A stretch of DNA of 64,000 bases from Janthinobacterium sp. (GTDB taxonomy: Bacteria; Pseudomonadota; Gammaproteobacteria; Burkholderiales; Burkholderiaceae_D). The position numbers and the translations under genes are program-made. The notes under the pieces were generated by a model, which saw nothing but the letters and a program-made list of their open reading frames with translations, searched no databases and was not told where the DNA came from. Within the stretch, counting starts at the first letter, position 1; every line of letters starts with the position of its first letter. The stretch is taken from NCBI GenBank assembly GCA_003133225.1, contig PKWL01000011.1, forward strand, positions 1 to 64,000. Direction: 5' to 3'. Positions 52,101 to 60,029 of this stretch are shown one piece after another.

Positions 52101-53034
52101 GAAATGGTTACTAGATGAACCGCTCCCTAATTTGGTCCAGGTGAGTGAGTTGAATGGGAAACAACAACGTTCCATGAGTAGTGTTAGAGAAACTTTATTG
52201 CTCAACATTCTAATTACTGGTAATAATAATATCCATTTTAGTTGGTCTACCGACGATATGGTAATATTAGTTGGGAAGCTGGAAAAATGGTGGGTCGTCG
52301 AGGGGCGCGATTTATCCACTAGAGTATCCGAGAAACCGGAAGATACTTTCGCGCGACAGTTGTTAATGAACAGATTGCGGCTAATAGCCCACATTGCACA
52401 ACGTATCATAGCTCCGCAGCTTCCTAAAGAGAGAGCCGTCTTAGGAAATGTTTCCGACTGGCTTTGCGAGATGTGGCAGGCAAGTTCTCAGTTGGGGCAC
52501 CCCTTGGTTCAGCTATTGTTTGCAGGCCTCATCTGGTGGCCAGAGCGAGATAATATCGCTGTCGACATCGCGCTTGAGAGCATAACGTCTTGCAGCGACG
52601 CGAACGATTTTGCTACGGCTCTTAATGCCGTCGGCTATTGGTTGGTTCGACTTCGTGAAAGTTCGGAGGCTTCGAGTCACTATGTTACCTTCTTGATGAG
52701 CGCAGTTAGGTGGCGTGCACGGGGGCGTCTAGGATTTGTAATTGAAAATATTACAGAGTTGCTAAAGCTTGGAGATTGGATACACTTTGAGAAACATGGT
52801 CGGTTGCTTTGTTCTATGTTGTTAGCAATACTCACGGAGCTTCAGGGTAATGAGCCTGTGAACGGCGTTTTCGATTTCGAGGTCCGGCCGGCGTTGAGAG
52901 TCGCCGTGGTCCAAAACCTGATTGCACTCGGAAACGAAGATGCTAGCATTCGAAGCAGTGATGACTGGAAGAATGCGATTGAACTTGCGAGAGCAGACCC
53001 ATTACTCGATGTGCGTAATTTGCTGCATCCTTGA
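49114..53034 (+). CDS. Large SIR2 NADase-like defence protein (DSR-like)
   Basis: The 1306-residue protein starts with a SIR2 domain (about 25-330). It holds the NAD-binding GSGFSFNA (45-52), TTNYD (141-145), KLHGSL (189-194) and GFSGDDPNF (234-242). The remaining ~950 residues are helical with no enzymatic motif and probably form a scaffold and phage-sensing part. Defence-associated sirtuins such as DSR1 and DSR2 share this layout and deplete NAD+ after sensing a phage protein. Base composition is more AT-rich than in neighbouring genes. It is a single gene without an obvious partner; the ribosome binding site is not clear. Confidence 0.85.
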   Translation: MTNNETNSADVDKTACKVIDRIPNGVHLYRIRDALRNGHAAVMVGSGFSFNAEHGNRLLTWAGLMGELLTDLYPDSSGRELALQRFGGTSGMLRLAEEYSVVLGRAHLDARIHQLLPDVGITAPGELHTQLLSLPWVDVYTTNYDTLLERALEVDRKKLKPKIVRRYQIVLAANHVPFSRSNGRPRVVKLHGSLRTGSPLILTEEDYRRYPTRFAPFVSMVQQSMLENVFCVIGFSGDDPNFLQWTGWVRDRLGDQTPPIYLVTLEPVSEGQRLILERRSIFPIPIAELGRVENKIDYAVALNKLFAFWKGEPRVREGLWPYQGLPAAYREKAAVEELTEWMRFAKKNRLEYPGWLVAPEANRELAKYKCGNVFVNIKYRQNFEQLSPTLRVAYLYEVNWISETILELIDPTQALDYEAALLASSTNFSFPSGPTKGTSDIEPTNSEFQHMWGRLALAVLRNARERQDVKKFDVWKKKLADISTGTHDSEIICSSLYEETLRQLEELNRPAAFKLLKHWSTIDVAADPYWLVRAGALYGEFGAVRKGLELVRRGLHKIREVIQAEGETTFFVSREHWAERIMDAMSSASPENATWPRALPKQIQTGKDDFNGSVPSPEVSLTTLVLREESASTLAPTETTEVYRDGSAQDVVGHPNHQIGLLVREISRATANLNLNEVDFDDVEPINRGTMSEPLPEALHAASAFCRLVETVAYVPALGALGLSGNTMVKCFRILCISEPLNKCLRHLLRANSGEALSSMKPLSPANVARLSVEDSRQLFEKSILSINQTLGRASSNFDHSAKTSIKFSLELASRVLFRLMPQEADNAIKSAIQWHENKALQNEFSLYEPFALFFRRAIRAASISMLALQIPRLLTLNPNPSVFSRFREWPIIVESLPIEANFLLRGVKWSEIVETIFLQGREPSESTDESKAFHVARLDWLYRNGAMSRLQQEKFATFIWSGTSSGALPKISGFYVGAAMLWPAPSKGRTASIFKKWLLDEPLPNLVQVSELNGKQQRSMSSVRETLLLNILITGNNNIHFSWSTDDMVILVGKLEKWWVVEGRDLSTRVSEKPEDTFARQLLMNRLRLIAHIAQRIIAPQLPKERAVLGNVSDWLCEMWQASSQLGHPLVQLLFAGLIWWPERDNIAVDIALESITSCSDANDFATALNAVGYWLVRLRESSEASSHYVTFLMSAVRWRARGRLGFVIENITELLKLGDWIHFEKHGRLLCSMLLAILTELQGNEPVNGVFDFEVRPALRVAVVQNLIALGNEDASIRSSDDWKNAIELARADPLLDVRNLLHP

Positions 53035-53085
53035 CTCTATTTTTATGTGGCGTAGATGTAGAGCATTGAAATCCGATACGAACCC

Positions 53086-53319
53086 ATGGCGGCGGTGCCG
53101 CAGCGCTCGTTGGCCTATAAAATTTCAGCCCTAAGACTGTTTGGTGATACCGCAAATGAAAGACGCCCAGCGGCGATTGCGTTTTACATCGGCGCCGGCA
53201 TGAACCTTAAAACGGGCAAGGAAGTTGCCGAAGGCCCGACTGGTCAAATCCGCGCGGTAGTCATATTTGACCCTGTCTTGGGATATCGGGTTGAGCCTAT
53301 TAAGCGTCAAACATTCTAG
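53086..53319 (+). CDS. Possible 77-residue protein, tentative
   Basis: The frame has no ribosome binding site, but the translation (LRLFGDTANERRPAAIAFYI, then RAVVIFDPVLGYRVEPIKR) has the composition and strand pattern of a real small domain. It ends 20 bases before the P63C gene end. It may also be the remnant of a larger gene. Confidence 0.3.
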   Translation: MAAVPQRSLAYKISALRLFGDTANERRPAAIAFYIGAGMNLKTGKEVAEGPTGQIRAVVIFDPVLGYRVEPIKRQTF

Positions 53320-53338
53320 GCTGCGCGGGGCCGAGTGC

Positions 53339-54367
53339 CTAGCCCCGGTCGGCTTCTTCTAAATTAAGGTGCATTGTGTCGCCGAACCGCTGATGAATCC
53401 GGTTTAATTTGCCAATGAAATCTGGATAGTTTTCCGACAGTTTCATTATTGTCACGACAGAAGCAAGATGTTCGCGTAGTTTTGGATGCCCCACTTCCTG
53501 CGTAAGACGACGATGCAGATGTGCCTTTTTCTCGTCCTTGAGAGCTTGTTTTTTCAGCCCATCCAGAAGGCCAGGCGCGATACGCTCGTAGACAATATCA
53601 TTGGTTAGAAGACCGAAATATTGCGGACGAAACTTCGGGTTTTCGGGCGGGTACTTCAAGCCGCGCAAGCGGAATAGATTTTGATAATAATCGACAGGGA
53701 ATGTGCGCATGTATGGCTGAAGTTCTCGCGCAACGAATGCCTCAAGCACTTTAGCAAGCGCATCCTTCTCACGGTCTTTTTGGTATCCAGTCGCCTCGTC
53801 GACAAGAGCAATAATGCCGACCTCGGCTAATCCGCGGATGAGGGTGTCCGCGGCTTTTACGATGTGCAATTGCGACGCAAGTACTGCGCCCGCGTCACGC
53901 GCTTGCAAGTACACGTTACAAACCTTCGGCAGCAAATCGGCACGATACCCAAATGCTTTTTGGCCCAATGGAGTGCGAAAAGCGATAGGGGTCGTCGCCT
54001 CTTGTAATTCGTCGGAAATAAAAGGCTTTAAGTTATTTGCGGCCAAAAAACTAGGGGTTTTGTCGACCGAAGTTTCCACAATGGTGGCACCCTTGCCGCC
54101 CTTAGCTTTGTTTGCTCTACCAAGGGCGCTTAGAAAGCCGCCCTGAGTAATTAGCCTTGTTCCATCTTCAAGCACGTAGCAAACAAGCTCCGCTCCGCCG
54201 ACAAGCAAAGGACTGTCGGTCGAGCCATGTGTAGCCCTCGGTAGCTTCGCTATTTCCCGCTTAGCGTCAACCATTTTCTTTGACGCCGCCTTACGTTCGG
54301 ACGCCGTCATGTTACTTGCACGTGCCACGCCACCGATTGCCTTACCCACTGGTTTCTGAGTTGCCAT
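53339..54367 (-). CDS. P63C-domain protein
   Basis: The 342-residue protein carries the P63C domain in its C-terminal half, with YQNLFRLRGLKYPP, then YFGLLTNDIVYERIAPGLLD, a signature of this phage-associated family. The N-terminal part (about 60-110: LVCYVLEDGTRLITQGGFLS) resembles the small domain often preceding it. The biochemical role is not established; members occur in prophages and defence islands. Three AACGTGCA boxes upstream (54390-54427) suggest tight regulation. It is a single minus-strand gene. Confidence 0.85.
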   Translation of the reverse strand: MATQKPVGKAIGGVARASNMTASERKAASKKMVDAKREIAKLPRATHGSTDSPLLVGGAELVCYVLEDGTRLITQGGFLSALGRANKAKGGKGATIVETSVDKTPSFLAANNLKPFISDELQEATTPIAFRTPLGQKAFGYRADLLPKVCNVYLQARDAGAVLASQLHIVKAADTLIRGLAEVGIIALVDEATGYQKDREKDALAKVLEAFVARELQPYMRTFPVDYYQNLFRLRGLKYPPENPKFRPQYFGLLTNDIVYERIAPGLLDGLKKQALKDEKKAHLHRRLTQEVGHPKLREHLASVVTIMKLSENYPDFIGKLNRIHQRFGDTMHLNLEEADRG

Positions 54368-54389
54368 TTAGCCACCTATTGTTGTAGTG

Positions 54390-54427
54390 AACGTGCACTA
54401 TACCATAATGCACGTTACTAACGTGCA
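54390..54427. promoter_or_regulatory. Triple-box operator of the P63C gene
   Basis: The 8-mer AACGTGCA occurs at 54390-54397 and 54420-54427, and inverted (TGCACGTT) at 54409-54416, 23 to 60 bases upstream of the start. A TATACC sequence lies between the first two boxes. It is a likely repressor site. Confidence 0.6.
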
Positions 54428-54870
54428 AAAATTGAGTCGGCTGACGGTTTCTACGCGAGCGCGTTTGTCATGCTAAAGTGCTTTACGCTTGGAGGGATGT
54501 GCTTCCTGGGAACCATTTCGTAAGTCGCTATGAGTGCTTCACGATGGGTGGCGGCGCCGCTGGCGCCGGTGCGTATTATGGGAGCCAAGTAGTCCTGGTA
54601 CGCTTCATCGCGCCAATCATAGACGCCGGACTAAATTTTGGCATCGGCTGGCCTGGTTTCGCCGCGCATGTATCGGCTAAACCAATTACTGGACCTTGGT
54701 TTTGCGCCGAAGCTCACGGAAAATGCCTTCACTTTTTTTGCTCTAAGGTACTCCCACATCGTCTCTTGGTGTCACAATTGTCCATCTTGATTTCTAATGT
54801 GGACTTCACCTCGAGTAGGCCCAGTTAAGGACAGGACCATCTGCTGTCTGTGGGGGACACTAAGAAAAAG
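54428..54870. other. Stretch without a recognised gene
   Basis: A plus-strand frame (54478-54828) is open and includes a Gly/Ala-rich hydrophobic part, but it has no ribosome binding site and no recognisable product. I do not call it a gene. Confidence 0.4.
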
Positions 54871-55737
54871 CTATTCAACACTATAAACTGTTGAATTTTC
54901 TCCACTAAATATTTTTTCTTCACAAAGTTTTAGTAATTCAATTAGCCTGCCCGTGGGTGAAGCATATGCCACCTGACTTTTCCAATCCCAACCTATAAAC
55001 ACGCCTGCTAGTTTAACTGGAAAATGAGGAACAGTATGCCCAAATCCATCCATCACAGAGCCTAATTCGGGCGGCAACAATTCGAACACTGGGCCGCCGC
55101 TTATGCCATCGGTATCAGGTGCCGTTATAATCTGGCCTTCTGAGTTTGGTACATATTTTTTCTTGAGTTTGAATCCAATCGGGCTACGTAATTTTGTTGA
55201 AAACGGAATGTCTGTCACCCGCTCGCATGCCGCGTAAATTGCAATTTTCCGTTCAAAATTATCAAATTTTCCGTGAAGTTTATTTTGTGATGCTGGATGG
55301 CCTAACACGCTATACACGCCAGTTTCACCCAATCTTGAGAAATGTTCCATCACGGGAATTTCACTGGTCTTTTTGACTCCCCAAGATTGAATCTCATGAG
55401 GTCTCAATGGAGAGGCCGCGAGGTCGTCATGCCGCGATATTATCCATGGCCTATAGTATTTGCTAATCAAGGGAATTTTTCTTTTAAGTAGAATTAGCCC
55501 CAGGTCAACGCCAGAGCGCTGTAATTCAAGGCTGGCTTCAATTACATGCAGCGCCGTTACGAGGTACAAGCGGCCACCAAATTGAGCGACGAATCCACTG
55601 CCGAACCCTGAAATTTTGTCGGGATTTTCAGGATGTGGAACAGAAAAAAATAAAATAACTGTGTCTGCCCAAGGGGCGGCAACCTCGTGAAAAATTTGAA
55701 AAGGTCTATTATTTGAAACTAAGTCGATAATTGGCAT
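54871..55737 (-). CDS. Trypsin-like serine protease
   Basis: The 288-residue protein has the S1/chymotrypsin-like triad in order: GSGFVAQFGGRLYLVTALHV with His 64, HDDLAASP with the likely Asp 105, and DGISGGPVFE with Ser 213. There is no signal peptide, so it acts in the cytoplasm. Stand-alone cytosolic trypsin-like proteins with this fold occur in bacterial defence islands, often as proteolytic effectors or switches. The start has AAGGG upstream. No partner gene is adjacent, so its substrate is unknown. Confidence 0.82.
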   Translation of the reverse strand: MPIIDLVSNNRPFQIFHEVAAPWADTVILFFSVPHPENPDKISGFGSGFVAQFGGRLYLVTALHVIEASLELQRSGVDLGLILLKRKIPLISKYYRPWIISRHDDLAASPLRPHEIQSWGVKKTSEIPVMEHFSRLGETGVYSVLGHPASQNKLHGKFDNFERKIAIYAACERVTDIPFSTKLRSPIGFKLKKKYVPNSEGQIITAPDTDGISGGPVFELLPPELGSVMDGFGHTVPHFPVKLAGVFIGWDWKSQVAYASPTGRLIELLKLCEEKIFSGENSTVYSVE

Positions 55738-56149
55738 TTAACCCTTGGTATATTTAATTTTGTTCGGTGGCAACAATGAGGAATTTTAAGAATTTTATGG
55801 GTTTCACCTTTAGGGTTATCGTTCTGCAAAGTCAGCCCTGCAATCAAAACATCAGTGAACGTCCATTCGGCGGAGCTGGCCCCGGTCGCAAGTGCCCTTG
55901 AAACAGTCGCCACCAGAAAAGCTCTCGATGGCGACTAGCTACCCACCGGTTAACGACCGAGGGCTGGCACTCGACCGGTCAAGCGGCTCATCTTCTGTAA
56001 TCAGTTCCTTGCGCTCAATGCTCACCCGCAAAGCAACCACCTCGCTTTGGCGCAATCGCGCTGACCGCCACTGTAAACTTGCTGATTGGTACCAAGTTAG
56101 TTATAAATCAGTCTATACTAAAGTTCACCATCAACTGAGCTCAACTATC
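55738..56149. other. Intergenic stretch
   Basis: No gene was recognised. A promoter-like TATACT (about 56114-56119) lies 30 bases before the small gene at 56150. Confidence 0.4.
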
Positions 56150-56353
56150 ATGAAATTCGGAATCCGCACCCCGTCTCTCAAAAAAATGATTGCAGCACGC
56201 ACCTCGACAGCTCGGTTCGTCCGACACAAGCTCGGGGTCAAAGCGCCACGAGGCTGGGGTTGGCTGACCAATCCAAAGCGCGCGGCGTACAACAGGGTAT
56301 ATACCCGAACGACTTTCAGCATCTGGTCTATTCTCGCCAAGCTTTTTAAGTAA
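56150..56353 (+). CDS. Small conserved basic protein, 67 residues
   Basis: The product MKFGIRTPSLKKMIAARTST, then VRHKLGVKAPRGWGWLTNPK and AAYNRVYTRTTF, is very basic. I recall it as a small conserved protein of phages and mobile elements in many proteobacteria; its function is unknown. A TATACT box lies about 30 bases upstream. There is no clear ribosome binding site, but the conservation from memory makes the start secure. Confidence 0.75.
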   Translation: MKFGIRTPSLKKMIAARTSTARFVRHKLGVKAPRGWGWLTNPKRAAYNRVYTRTTFSIWSILAKLFK

Positions 56354-56603
56354 GCTGGCGTTCGCTGCCCGCACCATTTGAGTGGCGGATACCCCGAAGG
56401 ACGCGCCCGTCACCTGCCATGATTGTTCCATTTTGAATGGATAAAAATGCAATTAAATGCAAAAAAATCTGCGGATGGGTGGGAGATGATACTTACGCCG
56501 GCGCGACTGACTGTTGCTCGCCTGATTTCGCATAAATCGGCACTTGCCAGGGCTTTGCCGCACCGGCGCTTGAAGATTGACCACCCATTTAGGAGAACAT
56601 CGT

Positions 56604-57131
56604 TTGACGATACCTGATTTCCAGACGTTGATGTTGCCGGTCCTACGGATTGCAGCCGAGGACGAAGTTAAAATTTCCGAGGTAGTGGAACAACTGGCCG
56701 ACAACTTCAATCTATCATCCGAAGAGCGTTCGCAGCTTCTGCCGTCAGGAAGGCAAATCACCTTTGCCAACCGTGTTCACTGGGCGAAGAGTTATCTGGG
56801 CAAGGCAGGAATGGTGGAGTTGACCAAGCGGGCTCATTTCTGCATAACCGACCGGGGGCGTGAAGCACTGGCTGCGCCGCCCGAACGCATTGACATCAAG
56901 TACCTAAACCGTTTCCCGGGCTTTCAGAAGTTCCGGGATGCCGACGCGGAGGAAGAGACTGGCGATATGACCGCGCCGTTTCCAGTCGATAATACGACGA
57001 CCTTGACCCCTGACGAGGTCATGCGCAGCGCTCATCGCGAGTTGGAAGTTGCTTTGGCCGACGAAATGCTTCAACGCATCCGGTCTGGCACCCCAGCCGC
57101 GGTTTGCGGGCCGCAGACGTGGGTCACTTAA
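56604..57131 (+). pseudogene. mrr: Mrr restriction protein truncated after its N-terminal domain
   Basis: From a TTG at 56604 with AGGAG upstream, the frame encodes the winged-helix N-terminal domain of Mrr: LTIPDFQTLMLPVLRIAAED, then LLPSGRQITFANRVHWAKSY and YLGKAGMVELTKRAHF, and the linker up to HRELEVALADEMLQRIRS. Normal Mrr continues with the nuclease domain (a FEALVVDLL-type start). Here the sequence goes over to GTPAAVCGPQTWVT and a stop, so the catalytic domain is gone. It is probably a deletion relic; a free-standing DNA-binding domain is less likely. Confidence 0.85.
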
Positions 57132-57190
57132 AATCGGCGCCCTGGGTCAAAAACTCGTCGGCGCCAACACCTGTCCCTCGGCGGCGAGGG

Positions 57191-57246
57191 TATAATCGGA
57201 AAGCAAACATTGAAAGAAAAAGGCCTCAACGCTGGTTGGGGCCTTT
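57191..57246 (+). promoter_or_regulatory. Promoter box and leader hairpin of the DUF4917 gene
   Basis: A consensus -10 box TATAAT (57191-57196) is followed by a hairpin with 12-base arms, AAAGGCCTCAAC (57219-57230) and GTTGGGGCCTTT (57235-57246, one G-U pair), 36 bases before the start codon. The hairpin could also terminate the truncated mrr transcript. Confidence 0.5.
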
Positions 57247-57282
57247 GCACTTAGATACCCCTGAAAACTCGAAGGAATCGCG

Positions 57283-58272
57283 ATGCCAATTCACCAGTGG
57301 GCGGAAATCAGCGAAGACTTTTCGGACGCCTTGCTCCTCGGGAACGGCGCGAGCATGGCGATTCATCAAGGATTCGGATATGCCGGTTTGTTCCAGGCGG
57401 CGCAGGACCACGGACATATTACGCCAGAGGTTGCCGGAGTATTTGCGGCGTTTGGCGTCAATGATTTCGAACTGGTACTCCGCCGCCTCTGGCAAGCAAA
57501 AATCGTCAACGAAACCCTCGGAATTGCAGCTGGAAGGGTCGAGGAGGCGTACACGCAGGTCCGCACAGCCCTCATCGAAACCGTTCGCCAGGTCCATATT
57601 AGTCGTGACGACGCAGCTATACACTTGAAGCCGATTTATACGTTTATGCAAGGCTTCCAGACAGTCATTTCATTGAACTATGACCTCATCGTCTACTGGG
57701 CAGCCATGCACAGCCGGGACGAACTAGGAAGCTGGTTCAAGGACTGCTTCGGGAGAGGCGGAACATTTGCTGACGACTGGAAGGAGAAGCGGGAGCCTTA
57801 CGGACGAGCGACCGGGGCCACTCTATTTTTCTACCCGCATGGTAATCTCGCACTTGCGCGCGCCGTTGACGACGTGGAGGGCAAAATCTCAGCAGGCGGA
57901 CAGGACCTGCTCAGCCGCGTGCTGGAGGTCTGGGAATCGGGCGGGGCCGTTCCGTTGTTTGTCTGCGAAGGCACGTCCGAACACAAAGTAAAGTCAATCA
58001 AGAGTTCGTCATATTTGCAGCGAGTCAACCGCGAAGTCATCCCAGATATCGAACAGTCCCTGGTCATCTATGGCTGGGGCCTTGCCGAGCAAGAACAGCA
58101 CATCCTCAACGCGCTCCGGCAATCACACTGCAAGCGAGTAGCGGTCTCGGTTTATAACGGGAACGAAGAATACATGCGCCATGCAGAACAAACCCTACGC
58201 GACATCGGAATCACGGAGGTTGTGTTCTTCGATTCCACCAGCCCTGGCTGCTGGCACAACCCAATACCTTAG
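57283..58272 (+). CDS. DUF4917 SIR2-like protein
   Basis: The 329-residue protein shows the SIR2-type nucleotide-binding pattern of DUF4917: LLLGNGASMAI (17-27), VISLNYDLIVYW in the middle, FFYPHGNLALA, and VIYGWGLAEQEQHILNAL near the end. The GNGAS, LNYD and HGNL elements correspond to the NAD-site residues of defence SIR2 proteins. The ATG has AAGGA 8 bases upstream. Members are found near defence genes; NAD hydrolysis is inferred. It is a single gene with its own promoter and leader hairpin. Confidence 0.85.
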   Translation: MPIHQWAEISEDFSDALLLGNGASMAIHQGFGYAGLFQAAQDHGHITPEVAGVFAAFGVNDFELVLRRLWQAKIVNETLGIAAGRVEEAYTQVRTALIETVRQVHISRDDAAIHLKPIYTFMQGFQTVISLNYDLIVYWAAMHSRDELGSWFKDCFGRGGTFADDWKEKREPYGRATGATLFFYPHGNLALARAVDDVEGKISAGGQDLLSRVLEVWESGGAVPLFVCEGTSEHKVKSIKSSSYLQRVNREVIPDIEQSLVIYGWGLAEQEQHILNALRQSHCKRVAVSVYNGNEEYMRHAEQTLRDIGITEVVFFDSTSPGCWHNPIP

Positions 58273-58394
58273 GGCAGGCCCAGCCTGCTCTCGTTGGCCA
58301 CCACAACCCGAATCATGTCACGCTCGAACTGCGGCGTCCGTCCGATTTCGGATGCGATGTGCACGGGGTCCAGGTACAGGCAGGAATGCAGCAT
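58269..58394 (-). CDS. Possible 41-residue protein or remnant
   Basis: On the minus strand the frame MLHSCLYLDPVHIASEIGRT, then FERDMIRVVVANESR, looks coding and ends tail-to-tail with the DUF4917 gene (stop codons overlap). There is no ribosome binding site. A different upstream frame (MEKRIRKRLFEAIHR) may belong to the same broken gene. Confidence 0.3.
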   Translation of the reverse strand: MLHSCLYLDPVHIASEIGRTPQFERDMIRVVVANESRLGLP

Positions 58395-58504
58395 GGCACA
58401 ATACGGTGAATAGCCTCAAAAAGGCGCTTGCGAATACGTTTTTCCATCGTCGTCAGCAATCGGCCACAAGCAGTCGTTTGAAGTCATGAAATGATATTCG
58501 ATAC

Positions 58505-59056
58505 ATGAGCACAGAAGATAACCTCAACTTCAATCCTAAACCGATTTCGGCGGTGGGGATGCGCATGGGCGAGGGCACAGACATTCACATAGCGATAGGC
58601 ATAGTTCAGCGAACAACTGCGCTTCGTGCGTACAATAGCTTTAGGAATGGGTGCGACTGGATGGAAAAGCTATCTACGGCATACGTAGTTGCACTGGCCA
58701 CCCGCTCGGCAGACACTCTCTTGATGCAGCACATTCAAAATAGCATCGTCGTAGACCCGCCAATCGGTTGTGCCAAGTGCAAAGAGGCTACGATTGGTAC
58801 ACATGTCATACGCAAGCGTGTTTTTCCAAACCTCGGCATATTCAGAACGCACGCGAATAAGCTTATCCACCATTTGGACAAGCCGGAAAATCGCGGCATT
58901 GCCGAGCTGAATATTCAAGGCGTTTTCGATTATTGCTACCACCTCTTCCAAGACAATGCTGAAGCACTTTTGGGAACGACACCTTTAGCGATATTCGAAT
59001 TTACTAAGTGCAAGGATTGCAGGCGGGATGAAAGTAATCGCTCGGGCGTCGTCTAG
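58505..59056 (+). CDS. Hypothetical protein with two Cys-x-x-Cys pairs
   Basis: The 183-residue protein has two zinc-site-like pairs, CAKC (about 104-107) and CKDC (near the C-terminus). Between them lies a helical region with IFRTHANKLIHHLDKPENRG, where the R....H pattern is only loosely HEPN-like. I recognise no family. No ribosome binding site is visible. The next gene starts inside its last codons in another frame. Confidence 0.6.
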   Translation: MSTEDNLNFNPKPISAVGMRMGEGTDIHIAIGIVQRTTALRAYNSFRNGCDWMEKLSTAYVVALATRSADTLLMQHIQNSIVVDPPIGCAKCKEATIGTHVIRKRVFPNLGIFRTHANKLIHHLDKPENRGIAELNIQGVFDYCYHLFQDNAEALLGTTPLAIFEFTKCKDCRRDESNRSGVV

Positions 59057-59225
59057 CATTTTGCGCCAGCCCGGGCTGCCGCGAACACTTAAAACCCTCA
59101 CGAGCGGTGTCGCCTCGATGTTTCCAAAAAGCGTAACGGAGGGCGAACTCGCAGCCCTCATTCAGGAATTACAATCGACGGGTAAGGTTTCCGTCGATGG
59201 GGAAAAAGTCTCGTATGCACTTTAA
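59028..59225 (+). CDS. Small basic DNA-binding-like protein, 65 residues
   Basis: The start at 59028 overlaps the upstream gene by 29 bases. The product reads LPRTLKTLTSGVASMFPKSV, then LAALIQELQSTGKVSVDGEK and VSYAL. The helix-helix-helix-wing pattern ending in a beta hairpin (G.V..DG.KVSY) is that of a small winged-helix domain with conserved relatives in proteobacteria, as I recall. It is probably co-translated with the gene before it. Confidence 0.6.
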   Translation: MKVIARASSSILRQPGLPRTLKTLTSGVASMFPKSVTEGELAALIQELQSTGKVSVDGEKVSYAL

Positions 59226-59313
59226 TGGGGGCGGTTTGCCTAGGCGAGCGATTCGTACCGTGCAAATCGCCCATCGGCCAATAAAAGACCGGGCAGCGCA
59301 CACATTGTGTTTG

Positions 59314-59541
59314 CTAATTTGGCTGGCAGTTGAGTAGAGCTTCGATATTTTCGAGCAATAGCATCATCATATTCGGGTACTCGAATTTTAGTTTGTGCAT
59401 CCGCGCGACCAATCGCCGAGCTTGGCCAATTGTTACGAAGTCGGGTACGTCTTCGTCCAGCATTGATTCGAAAAAAACTTGGTGCGATTCGCCAAGCGAG
59501 ACGATATTTCCTGTGCGAATAACGGTATCGGCAATTGCCAT
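59314..59541 (-). CDS. Small hypothetical protein, 75 residues
   Basis: The product MAIADTVIRTGNIVSLGESH, then RRLVARMHKLKFEYPNMMML, is acidic at the start and helical at the end (LLLENIEALLNC). No ribosome binding site and no family were recognised. Frame and composition favour a real gene. Confidence 0.5.
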   Translation of the reverse strand: MAIADTVIRTGNIVSLGESHQVFFESMLDEDVPDFVTIGQARRLVARMHKLKFEYPNMMMLLLENIEALLNCQPN

Positions 59542-59653
59542 AGAAGTTTTTGGTTAAACGATATTGTTGTTGTTAAATGTAAAAAGTGCGCTTACTGCAC
59601 CTGGTATTGCCGTAGCCAGATACATATTAAGTAGAATAGTTCCTAATGACGTA

Positions 59654-59974
59654 CTAAAGCGAAGCAACGCGGTAAATGAATTGAAGCTTTTCGTCACCTA
59701 ATCCATCAATATCGTTGTCTTCAATCCATTTTTCCCTCAATAGCCTGCCAAATAGAATGATGAGTTGAGAATAGCGATAGTCGTATTTTCCGTCAATTTC
59801 TCTCCGCCGCTCAGTAAGGTAGTCATGAGTGGCCCATATGTCCTCTGGGGTTTTCGCAGCCACAGCCAGAGCTTTGAGCTCCCGAATGACAGCAGCGCAC
59901 TTTTTATGAAATGCGGCGTCAAAGGCTCGTCTGGCAATTTTCTTTTCAGCGTCCGACCACTTAAATTCTTGCAT
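59654..59974 (-). CDS. Fluorescence recovery protein (FRP)-like
   Basis: The 106-residue protein aligns with cyanobacterial FRP over its whole length: W..AE...A..AF..A, then EDIWATHDYLTERRREIDGK, YDYRYSQLIILFGRLLREKW and L..LG.EKL.FI. FRP binds the orange carotenoid protein and restores light harvesting. FRP-like proteins are known in some non-photosynthetic proteobacteria, where their role is unclear. No carotenoid protein gene is in the window. The assignment is by remembered sequence, but the KYDYR and LHDFL-like signatures are distinctive. Confidence 0.75.
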   Translation of the reverse strand: MQEFKWSDAEKKIARRAFDAAFHKKCAAVIRELKALAVAAKTPEDIWATHDYLTERRREIDGKYDYRYSQLIILFGRLLREKWIEDNDIDGLGDEKLQFIYRVASL

Positions 59975-60029
59975 CGCATTGCTTTTCCTTTTTTTGCGAC
60001 TGTTTTTTTCACCACGCTCAACACGGCGC

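Noticed and set aside
54478-54828. Plus-strand 116-codon frame with a Gly/Ala-rich hydrophobic segment
   Set aside because: There is no ribosome binding site and no domain, and the composition is irregular. It may be a relic but cannot be supported.
56104-56119. A fifth copy of the TATAAAT...CTATAC element before the gene at 56150
   Set aside because: The spacing is 4 rather than 7 bases, the third box differs (CTATACT), and there is no leader hairpin. It is probably an ordinary -10 region.
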